A DNA stretch of 64,000 bases from Actinocrispum wychmicini (GCF_004345645.1 NZ_SLWS01000002.1:620001-684000); one strand, 5' to 3'; shown: positions 9,558 to 18,170, counted from the stretch's first letter. Translations and numbers: made by a program. Notes: generated by a model not told the origin, from the letters alone.

Positions 9558-11651
9558 ATGCGGCGTCGTGATCTCCTCCGCGCGACCGCGGTGACGGCGG
9601 GTCTCGGGCTGCTGCCGGTCAACCTTCGGCAGGCGCTCGCGATGGCGGCGCCCGCCGGCGGGTTGGACGCGGTCGAGCACGTGGTGGTCCTGATGCAGGA
9701 GAACCGTTCCTTCGACCACTACTACGGCTCGCTGCGCGGTGTCCGTGGGTTCAACGACCCGACCGCGATCACCTTGCCCACCGGCAAGTCCGTGTTCTAC
9801 CAACCGAACGGGACGAGCTATGTGCTGCCGTACCCGGTGAACGACCAGTTCATGGACGGCACCCCGCACGACTGGGGGAGCAGCCACGACGCGTGGGCGT
9901 CCGGTGCGATGAACAAGTGGTTCGATGCCAAGGGTGTGCGGACCATGACGCACATGCGACGGGACGCGCTGCCGTTCTACTACGCGCTCGCGGACGCGTT
10001 CACGTTGTGCGACGCGTACCACTGTTCGGAGCTCGGGCCGACGAACCCGAACCGGTACTACATGTTCACCGGGAAGATCGGGTACGAACCGGGCAGCACG
10101 ACCGAGCGGGCGATCGGCAACAAGGGCTGGGACGACGCGAACCACCCCGGGTACACGTGGCCGACCTACGCCGAACGCCTCCAGTCCGCGGGTGTCGACT
10201 GGCGTGTCTACCAGGAGTGGGACAACTACGGCGACAACGCGTTGGAGTACTTCGTCCCGTACATGAACGCGGCCCGCAAGGCGCTCGCCAGCACAGGGCA
10301 CGTCAAGACCCGTACGTTCTACGAGAAGCTACTGGCCGCCAGTCCGTCCACACAGGACAAGATGCTGGCCCAGCTCGCCCAGGGCGTCGCCACACTGTCG
10401 GCCAGTGAGCGCAGCCTGTACGACCGGGCCTTGCGCCGGGAACGTCCTGGCACTCTGGCCGAGGTGTTCAGGCGGGACGTGCTGGCCGACCGGCTGCCGG
10501 CGGTGACCTGGCTGGTCGCTGCCTACGAGGAGTGTGAGCACCCGTCCGCCGGGCCGAACAGCGGTGCCCAGCTGGTCAGCCGGATCCTGGACGGGCTGGC
10601 GGCCAACCCGGACGTCTGGAACAAGTCCGTGTTCCTGTTGAACTACGACGAGAACGACGGGTTCTTCGACCACATCCCGCCGCCCGCGCCGCCGGTGAAC
10701 GCCGACCAGGGACAGTCCACAGTGGCCATCACGGACGAGATCTACCAGAACGTGCCGATCGGCCTCGGCACCCGGGTGCCGATGATGGTCGTGTCGCCGT
10801 GGAGCCGCGGCGGCAACGTCTGCTCCGAGGTGTTCGACCACACGTCGGTGATCCGCTTCCTGGAGCGGTGGACCGGGGTCAGGGAGCCGAACATCTCACC
10901 GTGGCGCCGGGCCGTCTGCGGCGACCTGACATCCACATTGGACTTCACCGGCGCGGGGACGTATCCGCCACTCCCCGCGCCGGTGGCCACCACCGGACCG
11001 CGCCCGACCCGTCCGGCGCCGCCCAGCAGCCAGACCTTCCCCGTGCAGGAGACCGGCACCCGACCGTCCCGGCCACTGCCGTACGTGCTGGCCGCGTCCG
11101 GCCGGGTCGCGCCGGACCGGTTCTGGATCGACTTCGCCAACACCGGCACCGCGGGCGCGCATTTCTACGTGTACGCGGGCACAGCCGTCCGCACGGACGG
11201 GCCGTGGCGGTACACGGTCGAAGCGGGCAAGAACGTGTCGGACTACTGGGCGGTCGGGACCCCGGCCGGCGCGTACGACCTGACCGTCCTCGGGCCCAAC
11301 GGGTTCGTCCGGAAGTTCACCGGAAACCGGACCATTCCGGCCGGGAACGCGAACCCCGAGGTCACGCTGCGGTACGCGCCGACCGAGGACCGCGTCTACT
11401 TCAAGATCACCAACAGCGGCGGGCAGCCCGTCACGATCTCGGTCAAGCCGAACAACCGGTCCGGCGGGCCGTGGAGCTACCCCGTCGCGGCCGGCGCGTC
11501 CACCGAGGACTACGTCAGCACCTCGGGCACCGAGGGCTGGTACGACCTCACGGCGAGCACGACCGGCTTCAGCCGCCGCTTCGCCGGCCACATGGAGAAC
11601 GGAAAGCAACGCGCCAGCGACCCGCGCATGGGCGCTGGCCCATCCCGGTAA
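9558..11651 (+). CDS. Phosphocholine-specific phospholipase C, Tat-exported
   Basis: 697 residues. A twin-arginine signal (MRRRDLLRATAVTAGLGLLP) opens the protein. A phosphoesterase domain (PF04185, about 35-450) carries the family's QENRSFDHYYG and NYDENDGFFDH metal-site motifs. Two consecutive DUF756 domains follow (about 510-605 and 610-690), the classical layout of the Pseudomonas PlcH/PlcN type enzymes. It should hydrolyse phosphatidylcholine or sphingomyelin outside the cell, releasing phosphocholine. The start at 9558 is preceded by GGGGG; a short 14-codon open frame (from ATG 9529) overlaps this start and may couple translation. The gene ends at a strong bidirectional terminator. Confidence 0.92.
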   Translation: MRRRDLLRATAVTAGLGLLPVNLRQALAMAAPAGGLDAVEHVVVLMQENRSFDHYYGSLRGVRGFNDPTAITLPTGKSVFYQPNGTSYVLPYPVNDQFMDGTPHDWGSSHDAWASGAMNKWFDAKGVRTMTHMRRDALPFYYALADAFTLCDAYHCSELGPTNPNRYYMFTGKIGYEPGSTTERAIGNKGWDDANHPGYTWPTYAERLQSAGVDWRVYQEWDNYGDNALEYFVPYMNAARKALASTGHVKTRTFYEKLLAASPSTQDKMLAQLAQGVATLSASERSLYDRALRRERPGTLAEVFRRDVLADRLPAVTWLVAAYEECEHPSAGPNSGAQLVSRILDGLAANPDVWNKSVFLLNYDENDGFFDHIPPPAPPVNADQGQSTVAITDEIYQNVPIGLGTRVPMMVVSPWSRGGNVCSEVFDHTSVIRFLERWTGVREPNISPWRRAVCGDLTSTLDFTGAGTYPPLPAPVATTGPRPTRPAPPSSQTFPVQETGTRPSRPLPYVLAASGRVAPDRFWIDFANTGTAGAHFYVYAGTAVRTDGPWRYTVEAGKNVSDYWAVGTPAGAYDLTVLGPNGFVRKFTGNRTIPAGNANPEVTLRYAPTEDRVYFKITNSGGQPVTISVKPNNRSGGPWSYPVAAGASTEDYVSTSGTEGWYDLTASTTGFSRRFAGHMENGKQRASDPRMGAGPSR

Positions 11652-11657
11652 GAAAAC

Positions 11658-11699
11658 GGAGATCCCCTCGGGAGAACCTGCACTCCCGAGGGGATCTCC
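11658..11699. terminator. Bidirectional terminator between phospholipase C and NlpC/P60 genes
   Basis: A perfect 16-bp inverted repeat (GGAGATCCCCTCGGGA, 10-nt loop, TCCCGAGGGGATCTCC) sits between two convergent genes, 7 bp after one stop and 9 bp from the other. Confidence 0.88.
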
Positions 11700-11708
11700 C
11701 AGTACGAC

Positions 11709-12740
11709 CTAGCCGACGATCCGCTTGGCCCCGAAGAAGTCCTTGCCGCCCTTCTCGATCGGCGCGGACAGCACCGGAATGCCGTAGTCGGACGCGTGCA
11801 CGATCATGTTGTTGCCGATGTACATCGCGACGTGGTGGATGGACGACGCGCTCCGGCCGTAGAACAGCAGGTCACCCGGTTGCAGGTCGGCTTTGGACAC
11901 CGGCTTGCCGATCGTGAACTGCTCGCGGCTGGTGCGCGGGATCTTGACGCCGGCCTGCGCGTACGCCCACATCGTCAAGCCGGAACAGTCGAACACCGGC
12001 GGCCTGGACCCACCCAGCGAGTACGTGTCGCCACGCCGGCCCAGCGCCATCGTGACCGCCTTGCCGGCCGCCCCCGAGCCGGGCATGTAGATCGTGGTGT
12101 CCTCGGTGCCCTTCAGCAACGCGAGGTCGGCCGGGCTCAACTTCCCCAGCTGGGACTTCAGCTGCTGGATCTGGGCGTCCAGATCCTTGCGCTTGGCCGC
12201 GATGTCCTGGGCGAGCTGCTGGGCGGCGTCGCGGGCCTCGGTGGCCCGGCGGCCGGCGTCGGTCGCGTCCCGTTCCGCCTTGACGGCCGTGTCCACCGCG
12301 CCGGCCATCTCCTTCAACGCCTTGTTGTTGTCCGTGGACAGCACGTCCAGCGCGGTCGACCTGGCCAGGAAGTCCTCGGCCGAGGTGCCGGTCAGCAACG
12401 CGGACAGCTTGTCGAACCGGGCCCCGTGGAACGCCGCCTGGCTCAGCCGGTCGACCTGGTCGCGGAACTGGTCCTCGGTGGTCTGGGCGTCCGCTTTGGC
12501 CTTGTTCGCCGCGGCCAGGTCGGCGTTGGCCTTGTCGATGTCCGCCTGGCGGGCCGCCTTGTCCTCATTGGCCTTGAGGAAGTCGTCGTTGAGCTGCGCG
12601 GCCTGTGCGTTCAGGGCGCGGAACTGGGTCAACGCGTCCGACTCGGCGGGTTGGGCGACGGAAACCGGGGCCACACCGACGAACGCGACGGCGATCGCGG
12701 CGGCGAAAACCAGTGTCCGCCTGACTCGTTGCGACTTCAC
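11709..12740 (-). CDS. Secreted NlpC/P60 peptidoglycan endopeptidase with coiled-coil N-terminus (RipA-like)
   Basis: 343 residues from GTG at 12740, chosen because AAGGAGA lies about 11 bp upstream and a clean signal peptide follows (basic KSQRVRR, then a hydrophobic run to VSVAQP). Residues about 35-215 are Ala/Lys/Asp-rich long helices of coiled-coil type. The C-terminal NlpC/P60 domain (about 225-343) has the catalytic Cys in VFDCSGLTMWAY, His in SIHHVAMYIG and the third polar residue in the HASD segment. Such enzymes cut D-Glu/mDAP peptide cross-links during cell separation. An ATG at 12764 is an alternative start. The gene faces the phospholipase gene across a shared terminator. Confidence 0.9.
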   Translation of the reverse strand: MKSQRVRRTLVFAAAIAVAFVGVAPVSVAQPAESDALTQFRALNAQAAQLNDDFLKANEDKAARQADIDKANADLAAANKAKADAQTTEDQFRDQVDRLSQAAFHGARFDKLSALLTGTSAEDFLARSTALDVLSTDNNKALKEMAGAVDTAVKAERDATDAGRRATEARDAAQQLAQDIAAKRKDLDAQIQQLKSQLGKLSPADLALLKGTEDTTIYMPGSGAAGKAVTMALGRRGDTYSLGGSRPPVFDCSGLTMWAYAQAGVKIPRTSREQFTIGKPVSKADLQPGDLLFYGRSASSIHHVAMYIGNNMIVHASDYGIPVLSAPIEKGGKDFFGAKRIVG

Positions 12741-12940
12741 GTCGCGTACGTCTCCTTCTCTCATGCCGCCCCCGAACGGCGCCTGTGCTGAAGATCTCGG
12801 CAAGATTACGAGACGACACCGAGCGCGTCCAGCTTGGCATACAACAGAAATTTCCGAGCGCGCGCCATTAAACCAAACCCGCTTTCGACACGTACTACTA
12901 CGTCCGCGCACGCTCTCGGAAGGACGCCAGGAAATATCGT

Positions 12941-13354
12941 GTGACCTGCGTCATGGGGTCTCGGCACGGCCGTCTCCCCGGCGTGACCATTCGCGAGCTT
13001 CCATTGGTGCGGGTGCGGGTCCTGTCCTCGGCGGTCCGGGACGCCGGCAAACCCCGCGTCCACGGGTACGTCTGGGCGAGCCGGCCGGACGCGCTGCGGG
13101 CGCGCCAGGACCTGCTCACCTGCTGGACGTACGAGCAGGGCTGGCTGCTGAGCAAGATCTTCACCGACGAGCGGCCCGGGTTCGGGCCGGGCATGTCCGC
13201 CCTGCTCAGAGCCATCCAAACCACGGACACGCACGCCGTGGTGATGTTCTCCGACGAAGGCGCCGCACGGGCGCTCGCCCGCCGGATCGACCGGTCCGGC
13301 ACACCGTGCCTGATGCTGCCGTCCGATCTCGACTGTTTCCACTATTTCCACTGA
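12941..13354 (+). CDS. Small protein with resolvase-N-terminal-like fold pattern, unknown function
   Basis: 137 residues from GTG at 12941 (GGAAGGACGCCAGGAAA lies upstream; internal starts possible). The order of elements recalls the N-terminal domain of serine recombinases: a beta strand (HGYVWAS), a helix (RPDALRARQDLLTCWTYEQG), a strand with FTDERPGFGPGM, a helix SALLRAIQ and a strand THAVVMFSDEGAARALARRI. No active-site Ser in the expected position and no DNA-binding domain is visible, so any recombinase activity is unlikely. The 3' end overlaps the convergent next gene by 13 bp. Function unknown. Confidence 0.6.
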   Translation: MTCVMGSRHGRLPGVTIRELPLVRVRVLSSAVRDAGKPRVHGYVWASRPDALRARQDLLTCWTYEQGWLLSKIFTDERPGFGPGMSALLRAIQTTDTHAVVMFSDEGAARALARRIDRSGTPCLMLPSDLDCFHYFH

Positions 13355-13605
13355 TAGGCGAAGTACGTGCCGAGAACGGCGATGGCCGCCGGCCCCAACT
13401 CCGGGTGCCGGCGGCGCATCTCGTCCCTGGCCATGGCGACCGCGCTGGCCAGGTCGTGGACGGTCCAGTCCACCGGTAGCGCGGTCACCTCGTCGGCGAG
13501 CGCGGTGACCTCCACCAGCGCGTCACCAGCGGCGACCGGGTCCCGCCGCCACCCACCGGGCAGGTAGGCGACGACGGCCGCGGTCAGCCTGTCATCCGTC
13601 GGCAC
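13342..13605 (-). CDS. Small hypothetical protein coupled to the dihydrofolate-reductase-like gene
   Basis: 87 residues, helical, ending AVLGTYFAYQWK. No family recognised. Its ATG at 13605 lies inside the last codons of the upstream reductase-like gene (14-bp overlap), which suggests translational coupling and supports it being real. Codon positions follow the high-GC pattern of the neighbours. Confidence 0.6.
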   Translation of the reverse strand: MPTDDRLTAAVVAYLPGGWRRDPVAAGDALVEVTALADEVTALPVDWTVHDLASAVAMARDEMRRRHPELGPAAIAVLGTYFAYQWK

Positions 13606-14134
13606 GGTGGTAGGTGTTCAGCACGATGCCCGACGAGAACGTCTCGGACTTGACCAGCTTCAGTGTCTTGCGGGGAGTGCTGCCGAACGCGCGCAGCTTG
13701 CCGTCGCCCAGCACGATCGGGTGAACCATCAGCCGGTACTCGTCGATCAGGTCGTGCCCGGCCAGCAGGTCCAAGATCTGGCAGCTGCCGGCCAGCAGCA
13801 GGTCGCCGCCGGGCTGTTCCTTGAGCTTCGCGACCGCCTCGGGCACGTCCCCCTCGATCAGGGTCGCGTTCCAGGTCAGCTCGCTCAGCGTCCGCGAGGC
13901 GACATACTTGGGCATGCCGTTCATCTTCTCGCCGAACTCGCCGGTGTCGGTCATGGTCGGCCAGGCCTTGGCGAAGCCCTCATACGTCTTGCGGCCGAGC
14001 AGCAGGGCGTCCGCGGCCCGCAGTTCGGTGAACTTGAACTCGCCGGCCTCGGGCGAGAAGAACGGGATGGACCAGTGGCCCGGCTCGTCCATGAAACCGT
14101 CAAGGGACACGTACTCGGTGGCGACGAGCTTCAT
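13592..14134 (-). CDS. Dihydrofolate reductase/RibD C-terminal-like reductase
   Basis: 180 residues of the RibD_C/DHFR-like fold (PF01872): start MKLVATEYVSLDGFMDEPG, the NADPH-loop LLGRKTYEGFAKAWP, then GGDLLLAGSCQILDLLAGHDLIDEYRLMVHPIVLGDGKL-type strand/helix order (shortened here). Members of this group are annotated as dihydrofolate reductase family proteins; actual substrates are mostly unknown and this one has no pathway context. Ribosome site GGAGGAA precedes the ATG. It is likely co-transcribed with the overlapping 87-aa gene. Confidence 0.88.
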   Translation of the reverse strand: MKLVATEYVSLDGFMDEPGHWSIPFFSPEAGEFKFTELRAADALLLGRKTYEGFAKAWPTMTDTGEFGEKMNGMPKYVASRTLSELTWNATLIEGDVPEAVAKLKEQPGGDLLLAGSCQILDLLAGHDLIDEYRLMVHPIVLGDGKLRAFGSTPRKTLKLVKSETFSSGIVLNTYHRADG

Positions 14135-14274
14135 CTCTGGTTCCTCCTGGGTCGTCAGTCGCGATCTTCACTGACGCGTCGACCTACGGCGATTCGGATC
14201 GACAATTCCCGATGTGACCTAGATCACACGAGTATTGGATAGAATGGCAGGACCCGAAACAGAAGGGGCTCCTC

Positions 14275-14634
14275 ATGCCGGAACCCATCCTGGTCTCGAT
14301 CGCGGCAGCGCTGGCCACCAAGGGCGTGCAGTCCCTCTACGACCTGGTCCGACGGAAGTTCGCGGACCGCAGGGAGGCCAACGCTGCCCTGGCGGCCGCG
14401 CAGGGCGCGGCTCCGGACTCGGCCGAAGTGATCGACCTCGCCGACCACCTGGCGAGCGCCTCGGCCGAGGACCCGACGTTCGCCGAGGCGCTGCACCGGG
14501 AATGGCAGTCCCTGTCCGTGCAGCATGTCGAGAACGGCTCGGTGGCCAACGAGGTCACCGTCACCGGCAACGTGGGCAACGTCATCCAGGCGACGAATAT
14601 TCAGGGAGGACTCACCCTCCACCAGCACTACTAG
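14275..14634 (+). CDS. Small Bell-like helical protein with C-terminal RHIM-like (BASS3-type) amyloid motif
   Basis: 119 residues. Residues about 1-85 are helical, beginning EPILVSIAAALATKGVQSLY and then VRRKFADRREANAALAAAQ, in the style of the Bell domain described for bacterial amyloid-controlled effectors. The C-terminus (about 90-119) has the pattern N-V-x-G-N-V-x-x-V-I-Q-A-x-x-I-x-G-G with VTGNVGNVIQATNIQGG, matching the RHIM-like bacterial amyloid signalling motif (BASS3) of actinomycetes. Known members pair such effectors with NLR-type receptors carrying the same motif; none is adjacent here. A cell-death or immunity role is an inference from motif recognition alone. Ribosome site GAAGGGG precedes the ATG. 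The 3' end overlaps the convergent thioesterase gene by 23 bp. Confidence 0.65.
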   Translation: MPEPILVSIAAALATKGVQSLYDLVRRKFADRREANAALAAAQGAAPDSAEVIDLADHLASASAEDPTFAEALHREWQSLSVQHVENGSVANEVTVTGNVGNVIQATNIQGGLTLHQHY

Positions 14635-15427
14635 GCACGCGGACACCCGCGAACTGGATCGCCTGGGCCACCAGCCGGCCTTTGCTGTCCCACGCCATCG
14701 CGGTCTCGTCGAGCCGGTTGCCGGTGAGGTCGTTGGCGTGCATGTGCACCTTCACCGGGCCGGGCGCGGGCAGCCGGCGGATGTACGCGGTCATCTGCAG
14801 CGTCGGCACCCAGCCGGCCAGGCCGAGGTCGAACGTGACCGGCGGCACCGGGTCCAGCGCCACGAGCAGGCTCACCGGATCCCAGTCGCTGCCGTCGGCG
14901 AGCCGGTGGTAGCCGGCGGTCACCCCCCGGTTCGTCGGCCGGCCCACGGCGAAGCCGGCCGACGCGGGCTCCATCCGGGTCTCCTCGACCTCCATCAGGG
15001 GGATCCGGAACCCGCCCCCGGGGACCTCGGCCGGCACCCGGACGCACTCGTGCTCGTCCGGCAGGGTGATCGGCTCCACGCTGGTCCACCACGGGTCGTC
15101 CGCGGTGAGCACGCCCTGGGTGACCAGGGCGGCCACTCGGACCTTGCCGTCCTGGACGAGATCGGCGCGCAACTGGGTCTGGCTGCCGCCGACGTTGAGC
15201 ACCTCGACCCGGACCGTCGCCGGGCCACCCACCGGCGCGGCCGGGAAGGACCCGCTGATCGCGGTGAGATGCGGATGCTGGGCGACCTCGCCGGCCGCGC
15301 GGGCGACGACCGCGAGGAGGTAGCCGCCGTGCAACTTGTCCGCGACGGCCCACTGGGCGTCCAGAGTCACGCCGAACTCGCCCGGCCCGGTCGGGGTCAC
15401 GGCCGTTGCTTCGCTGAAGATCCCCAT
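14612..15427 (-). CDS. TesB-like acyl-CoA thioesterase family protein
   Basis: 271 residues from ATG at 15427. Two hot-dog domains: the first (about 10-110) has LDAQWAVADKLHGGYLLAVVARAA, typical of acyl-CoA thioesterase II-like and PaaI-like proteins; the second (about 150-265) has RPTNRGVTAGYHRLADGSDWD and ends with MAWDSKGRLVAQAIQFAGVR, the usual C-terminal strand-turn of the family. It should hydrolyse a fatty or aromatic acyl-CoA; chain specificity unknown. No operon partner. It lies convergent to the RHIM-motif gene and divergent from hypF. Confidence 0.85.
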   Translation of the reverse strand: MGIFSEATAVTPTGPGEFGVTLDAQWAVADKLHGGYLLAVVARAAGEVAQHPHLTAISGSFPAAPVGGPATVRVEVLNVGGSQTQLRADLVQDGKVRVAALVTQGVLTADDPWWTSVEPITLPDEHECVRVPAEVPGGGFRIPLMEVEETRMEPASAGFAVGRPTNRGVTAGYHRLADGSDWDPVSLLVALDPVPPVTFDLGLAGWVPTLQMTAYIRRLPAPGPVKVHMHANDLTGNRLDETAMAWDSKGRLVAQAIQFAGVRVPSSAGGG

Positions 15428-15488
15428 GCGACCAGGCTGACAGCCGGAACTAGCCAGTGTCAAGTTGACTCCGCTGGACACTGGACGG

Positions 15489-17681
15489 ATGGACGGGCGC
15501 ATCCGGCGCGACGTGCGAGTGGAGGGTGTGGTCCAAGGGGTCGGGTTCCGCCCCTTCGTGCACTCCCTCGCCACCCGGCTCGGCCTGACCGGCCGGGTGG
15601 GCAACGACGTCAACGGCGTCTTCGTCGAGATCGAGGGGCCGGCGGCGTCGGTGACGTCGTTTCTGACCGCGCTGGAGCGGGACGCCCCACCCTTGGCCTC
15701 GATCTCCCAGGTCACCGTGACAGCCGGCGAGCCGCGCGGCGCCGACGAGTTCGCCATCGTCGCCAGCTCGGGCGGCGGCCCGCGCCGGACACTTGTGTCC
15801 GCGGACACCGCCACGTGCGCGGACTGCCTGCGGGAGATGGGCACGCCCACTGACCGGCGGTTCATGTACCCGTTCATCAACTGCACGAACTGCGGTCCGC
15901 GCTTCACGATCGTGCGGGACGTGCCCTACGACCGTCCCTTCACGACAATGTCCGGGTTCGAGATGTGCTCCTTGTGTTCCGCGGAGTACCACGACCCCAC
16001 GGACCGTCGTTTCCACGCGCAGCCAACGTGCTGCCCCACCTGCGGGCCTCAGTTGAGGCTGTTGTCGGCGGCCGGCTCGCCACTGGCCGGCGATCCGATC
16101 GGTGAAACCGCGGCACTGCTGCACGCGGGCCGGATCGTGGCCATCAAAGGCCTCGGTGGATACCACTTGGCGAGTATCCCTTCGGAGGCTTCGGTGCTTC
16201 GGCAACGGAAACATCGGGAGGACAAGCCGTTCGCCCTGATGGTGTCCGATGTGGATGTCGCGGATCGACTGTGCGTTGTGGACTCGACCGGTCGCGAACT
16301 GCTGACTTCACGTGTCCGGCCGATCGTGCTGTTGCCGTCACGTGGCGTGGTCGCTCCCGGGGTCGCCCCGGGGAACAGGCAGCTCGGCCTGATGCTGCCG
16401 TACACACCGTTGCACCACCTCCTGCTCGACGCCGTCGGCGGGCCGATCGTGCTCACCAGCGGGAACGTGTCGGACGAGCCGATCGCTTTCGTGGACACGG
16501 AGGCGTTCACCAGGCTGCACGGTATCGCCGACGCCTTCCTGACCCATGACCGAGCGATCCACATGCGCACGGACGACTCCGTGGTACGCCCCGGAACGGT
16601 CCTGCGGCGGTCGCGCGGTTACGTGCCGGAACCCATCGCGTTGTCCTGGAACATCCCCCGCCCGGTGTTGGCATGCGGAGCCGAGCTGAAGAACACCTTC
16701 TGCCTGGCCCGCGACCGGCACGCGTTCGTGTCGCACCACATCGGAGACCTGGAGAACTACGAGACACTGCGCTCCTTCGTGGACGGTATCGAGCACTTCT
16801 CCCGCCTGTTCGACATCACGCCGGAAGTCGTCGCGCACGACCTACACCCGGAGTACCTGTCCACCAAGCACGCCATCGAACTGTCCGATGTAGACATTGT
16901 CGGAGTACAGCACCACCACGCCCACATAGCGTCCTGCCTCGCGGACAACAACGACCCAGGGCCGGTCATCGGTGTCGCCTTCGACGGCACAGGTTACGGC
17001 ACGGACGGCACGATCTGGGGTGGTGAGTTCCTCCTGGCGGACCTGACCGGCTTCACCAGGGTCGCTCACCTGGCGCCCGTGCCGATGCCCGGCGGGACGG
17101 CGGCGATCAGGCAGCCCTGGCGGATGGCAGCGGCCTACCTGGACGCGGCTGGCGAACCCCGCCCGGAGTGGGCCACGATCGTCGCCCTCGCCCACAGTGG
17201 ACTGAACTCCCCGAAAACCTCCAGCGCCGGCCGTTTGTTCGACGCGGTCGCGGCGCTGCTAGGGATCAGGGACACGGTCAACTACGAAGGCCAGGCAGCG
17301 ATAGAGCTGGAACAACGCGCCGACCCTGGCGAGCGGGGCAGCTACCCGGCGTCCATCGAGGACGGGGTTGTGTACGGTGTAGACCTGATCCGGGGAGTGA
17401 CCTCGGACCTCCGAAAAGGACTGTCTCCAGCGACGATAGCCGGCCGGTTCCACAACGGAGTGGCCGACATGATCGTCCGCACCTGCCTGCGGTTGAGCGA
17501 GGAACACGGCCTGACCAAGGTCGCCCTCTCCGGCGGGGTGTTCCAAAACCTGCTGCTGCTGAACCGAACCACTGACCAACTGACCGCACACGGGCTCGAA
17601 GTCCTGACCCACCACCGAGTTCCCACCAACGACGGCGGAATCAGCCTGGGCCAGGCGGTGATCGCCGCCGCCCAGCGCTAG
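15489..17681 (+). CDS. hypF: Carbamoyltransferase HypF, [NiFe] hydrogenase maturation
   Basis: 730 residues from ATG 15489 (an upstream TTG at 15465 has no better ribosome site). Domains in order: acylphosphatase (about 1-90, VEGVVQGVGFRPFV), two zinc fingers (CADCLREM / CTNCGPR and CSLC / CCPTCG), a YrdC-like domain (about 195-375, KGLGGYHL and KHREDKPFALM), and a Kae1-like C-terminal domain with the metal motif HHHAHIASCLADN. HypF uses carbamoyl phosphate and ATP to carbamoylate the C-terminal Cys of HypE, the source of the active-site CN ligands. It is separated from the other hyp genes by the leftward structural operon but completes the set. Confidence 0.96.
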   Translation: MDGRIRRDVRVEGVVQGVGFRPFVHSLATRLGLTGRVGNDVNGVFVEIEGPAASVTSFLTALERDAPPLASISQVTVTAGEPRGADEFAIVASSGGGPRRTLVSADTATCADCLREMGTPTDRRFMYPFINCTNCGPRFTIVRDVPYDRPFTTMSGFEMCSLCSAEYHDPTDRRFHAQPTCCPTCGPQLRLLSAAGSPLAGDPIGETAALLHAGRIVAIKGLGGYHLASIPSEASVLRQRKHREDKPFALMVSDVDVADRLCVVDSTGRELLTSRVRPIVLLPSRGVVAPGVAPGNRQLGLMLPYTPLHHLLLDAVGGPIVLTSGNVSDEPIAFVDTEAFTRLHGIADAFLTHDRAIHMRTDDSVVRPGTVLRRSRGYVPEPIALSWNIPRPVLACGAELKNTFCLARDRHAFVSHHIGDLENYETLRSFVDGIEHFSRLFDITPEVVAHDLHPEYLSTKHAIELSDVDIVGVQHHHAHIASCLADNNDPGPVIGVAFDGTGYGTDGTIWGGEFLLADLTGFTRVAHLAPVPMPGGTAAIRQPWRMAAAYLDAAGEPRPEWATIVALAHSGLNSPKTSSAGRLFDAVAALLGIRDTVNYEGQAAIELEQRADPGERGSYPASIEDGVVYGVDLIRGVTSDLRKGLSPATIAGRFHNGVADMIVRTCLRLSEEHGLTKVALSGGVFQNLLLLNRTTDQLTAHGLEVLTHHRVPTNDGGISLGQAVIAAAQR

Positions 17682-17754
17682 GCGCGGACCGGGCCGACCA
17701 GGCGCTGCTCGGCACTCCCTGGCGGTCCGGGGACTGGTCCGCGAACTGCGGAGC

Positions 17755-17780
17755 CCCGGCGGCCAGGGGCAACCGCCGGG
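17755..17780. terminator. Bidirectional terminator between hypF and the leftward hydrogenase operon
   Basis: CCCGGCGG at 17755-17762 pairs with CCGCCGGG at 17773-17780 (10-nt loop). It lies between two convergent transcription units. A second, wider pairing (CGCGGACC at 17683-17690 with GGTCCGCG at 17736-17743) sits beside it. Confidence 0.6.
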
Positions 17781-17794
17781 ACCGACCGCGGACA

Positions 17795-18061
17795 CTACGC
17801 GGCGGGGCGAACGTTCGTTCCGGTCATCTCGCTGGCCTTGCGGGTGATCATGTCGGTCACTTCACCGATCATCGCGCCGGCGCCGCCGCTCATCACCTGG
17901 CGGACCGCGGACCCGGCCATCGAGGCGCCGGTCCTGATCAGTTGGTGGACTTCGGGATTCGTGCTGACCGCGTCCCAGGATTCCTTGAGTTTCGCGATGC
18001 CGTCGCGGCCGTACTGGGTTCCGACGAAGAAGCCTACTGCGAAGCCGATCAGGGTCTCCAT
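17795..18061 (-). CDS. 88-aa hydrogenase-operon protein of unknown function
   Basis: A hydrophobic, Gly-containing N-terminus (METLIGFAVGFFVGTQYG) could be a short membrane segment. It is followed by a helical, mildly amphipathic region (VRQVMSGGAGAMIGEVTDMI). It begins 1 bp after the stop of the 34-aa DUF6893 gene and is the last gene of the leftward hydrogenase operon. Small proteins of this kind recur near group 1h hydrogenases; the role is unknown and could be membrane attachment of the enzyme (inference). Confidence 0.75.
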   Translation of the reverse strand: METLIGFAVGFFVGTQYGRDGIAKLKESWDAVSTNPEVHQLIRTGASMAGSAVRQVMSGGAGAMIGEVTDMITRKASEMTGTNVRPAA

Positions 18062-18062
18062 G

Positions 18063-18167
18063 TCACATCTCGCGGATCTCTAGGTAGCGCTTGATGTCCG
18101 GCAGCGACTGCACGACCGCTGCCACCAGCATCGCCAGGACCACCGCCCGGACCAGTCGGACCAGCAT
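18063..18167 (-). CDS. 34-aa DUF6893-type small membrane protein
   Basis: Reads MLVRLVRAVVLAMLVAAVVQ then SLPDIKRYLEIREM: one transmembrane helix followed by the LPDIxRYLxIRxM tail typical of the DUF6893 small-protein family. AGGAGTGAGAC lies directly before the ATG. It is spaced 3 bp after the DUF6084 gene and 1 bp before the 88-aa gene, so it is translated within the hydrogenase operon. Its hydrophobic helix with a cytoplasmic basic tail could help tether the soluble hydrogenase to the membrane (inference). Confidence 0.8.
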   Translation of the reverse strand: MLVRLVRAVVLAMLVAAVVQSLPDIKRYLEIREM

Positions 18168-18170
18168 GTC

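Noticed and set aside
9529..9573. 14-codon leader peptide before phospholipase C
   Set aside because: It overlaps the plc start and could couple translation, but has no clear ribosome site and no attenuator structure; too weak to list as a gene.
12741..12940. c-di-AMP (ydaO-type) riboswitch upstream of the NlpC/P60 gene
   Set aside because: Such riboswitches often precede wall hydrolases in actinomycetes, but I could not find the conserved core in these 200 bp.
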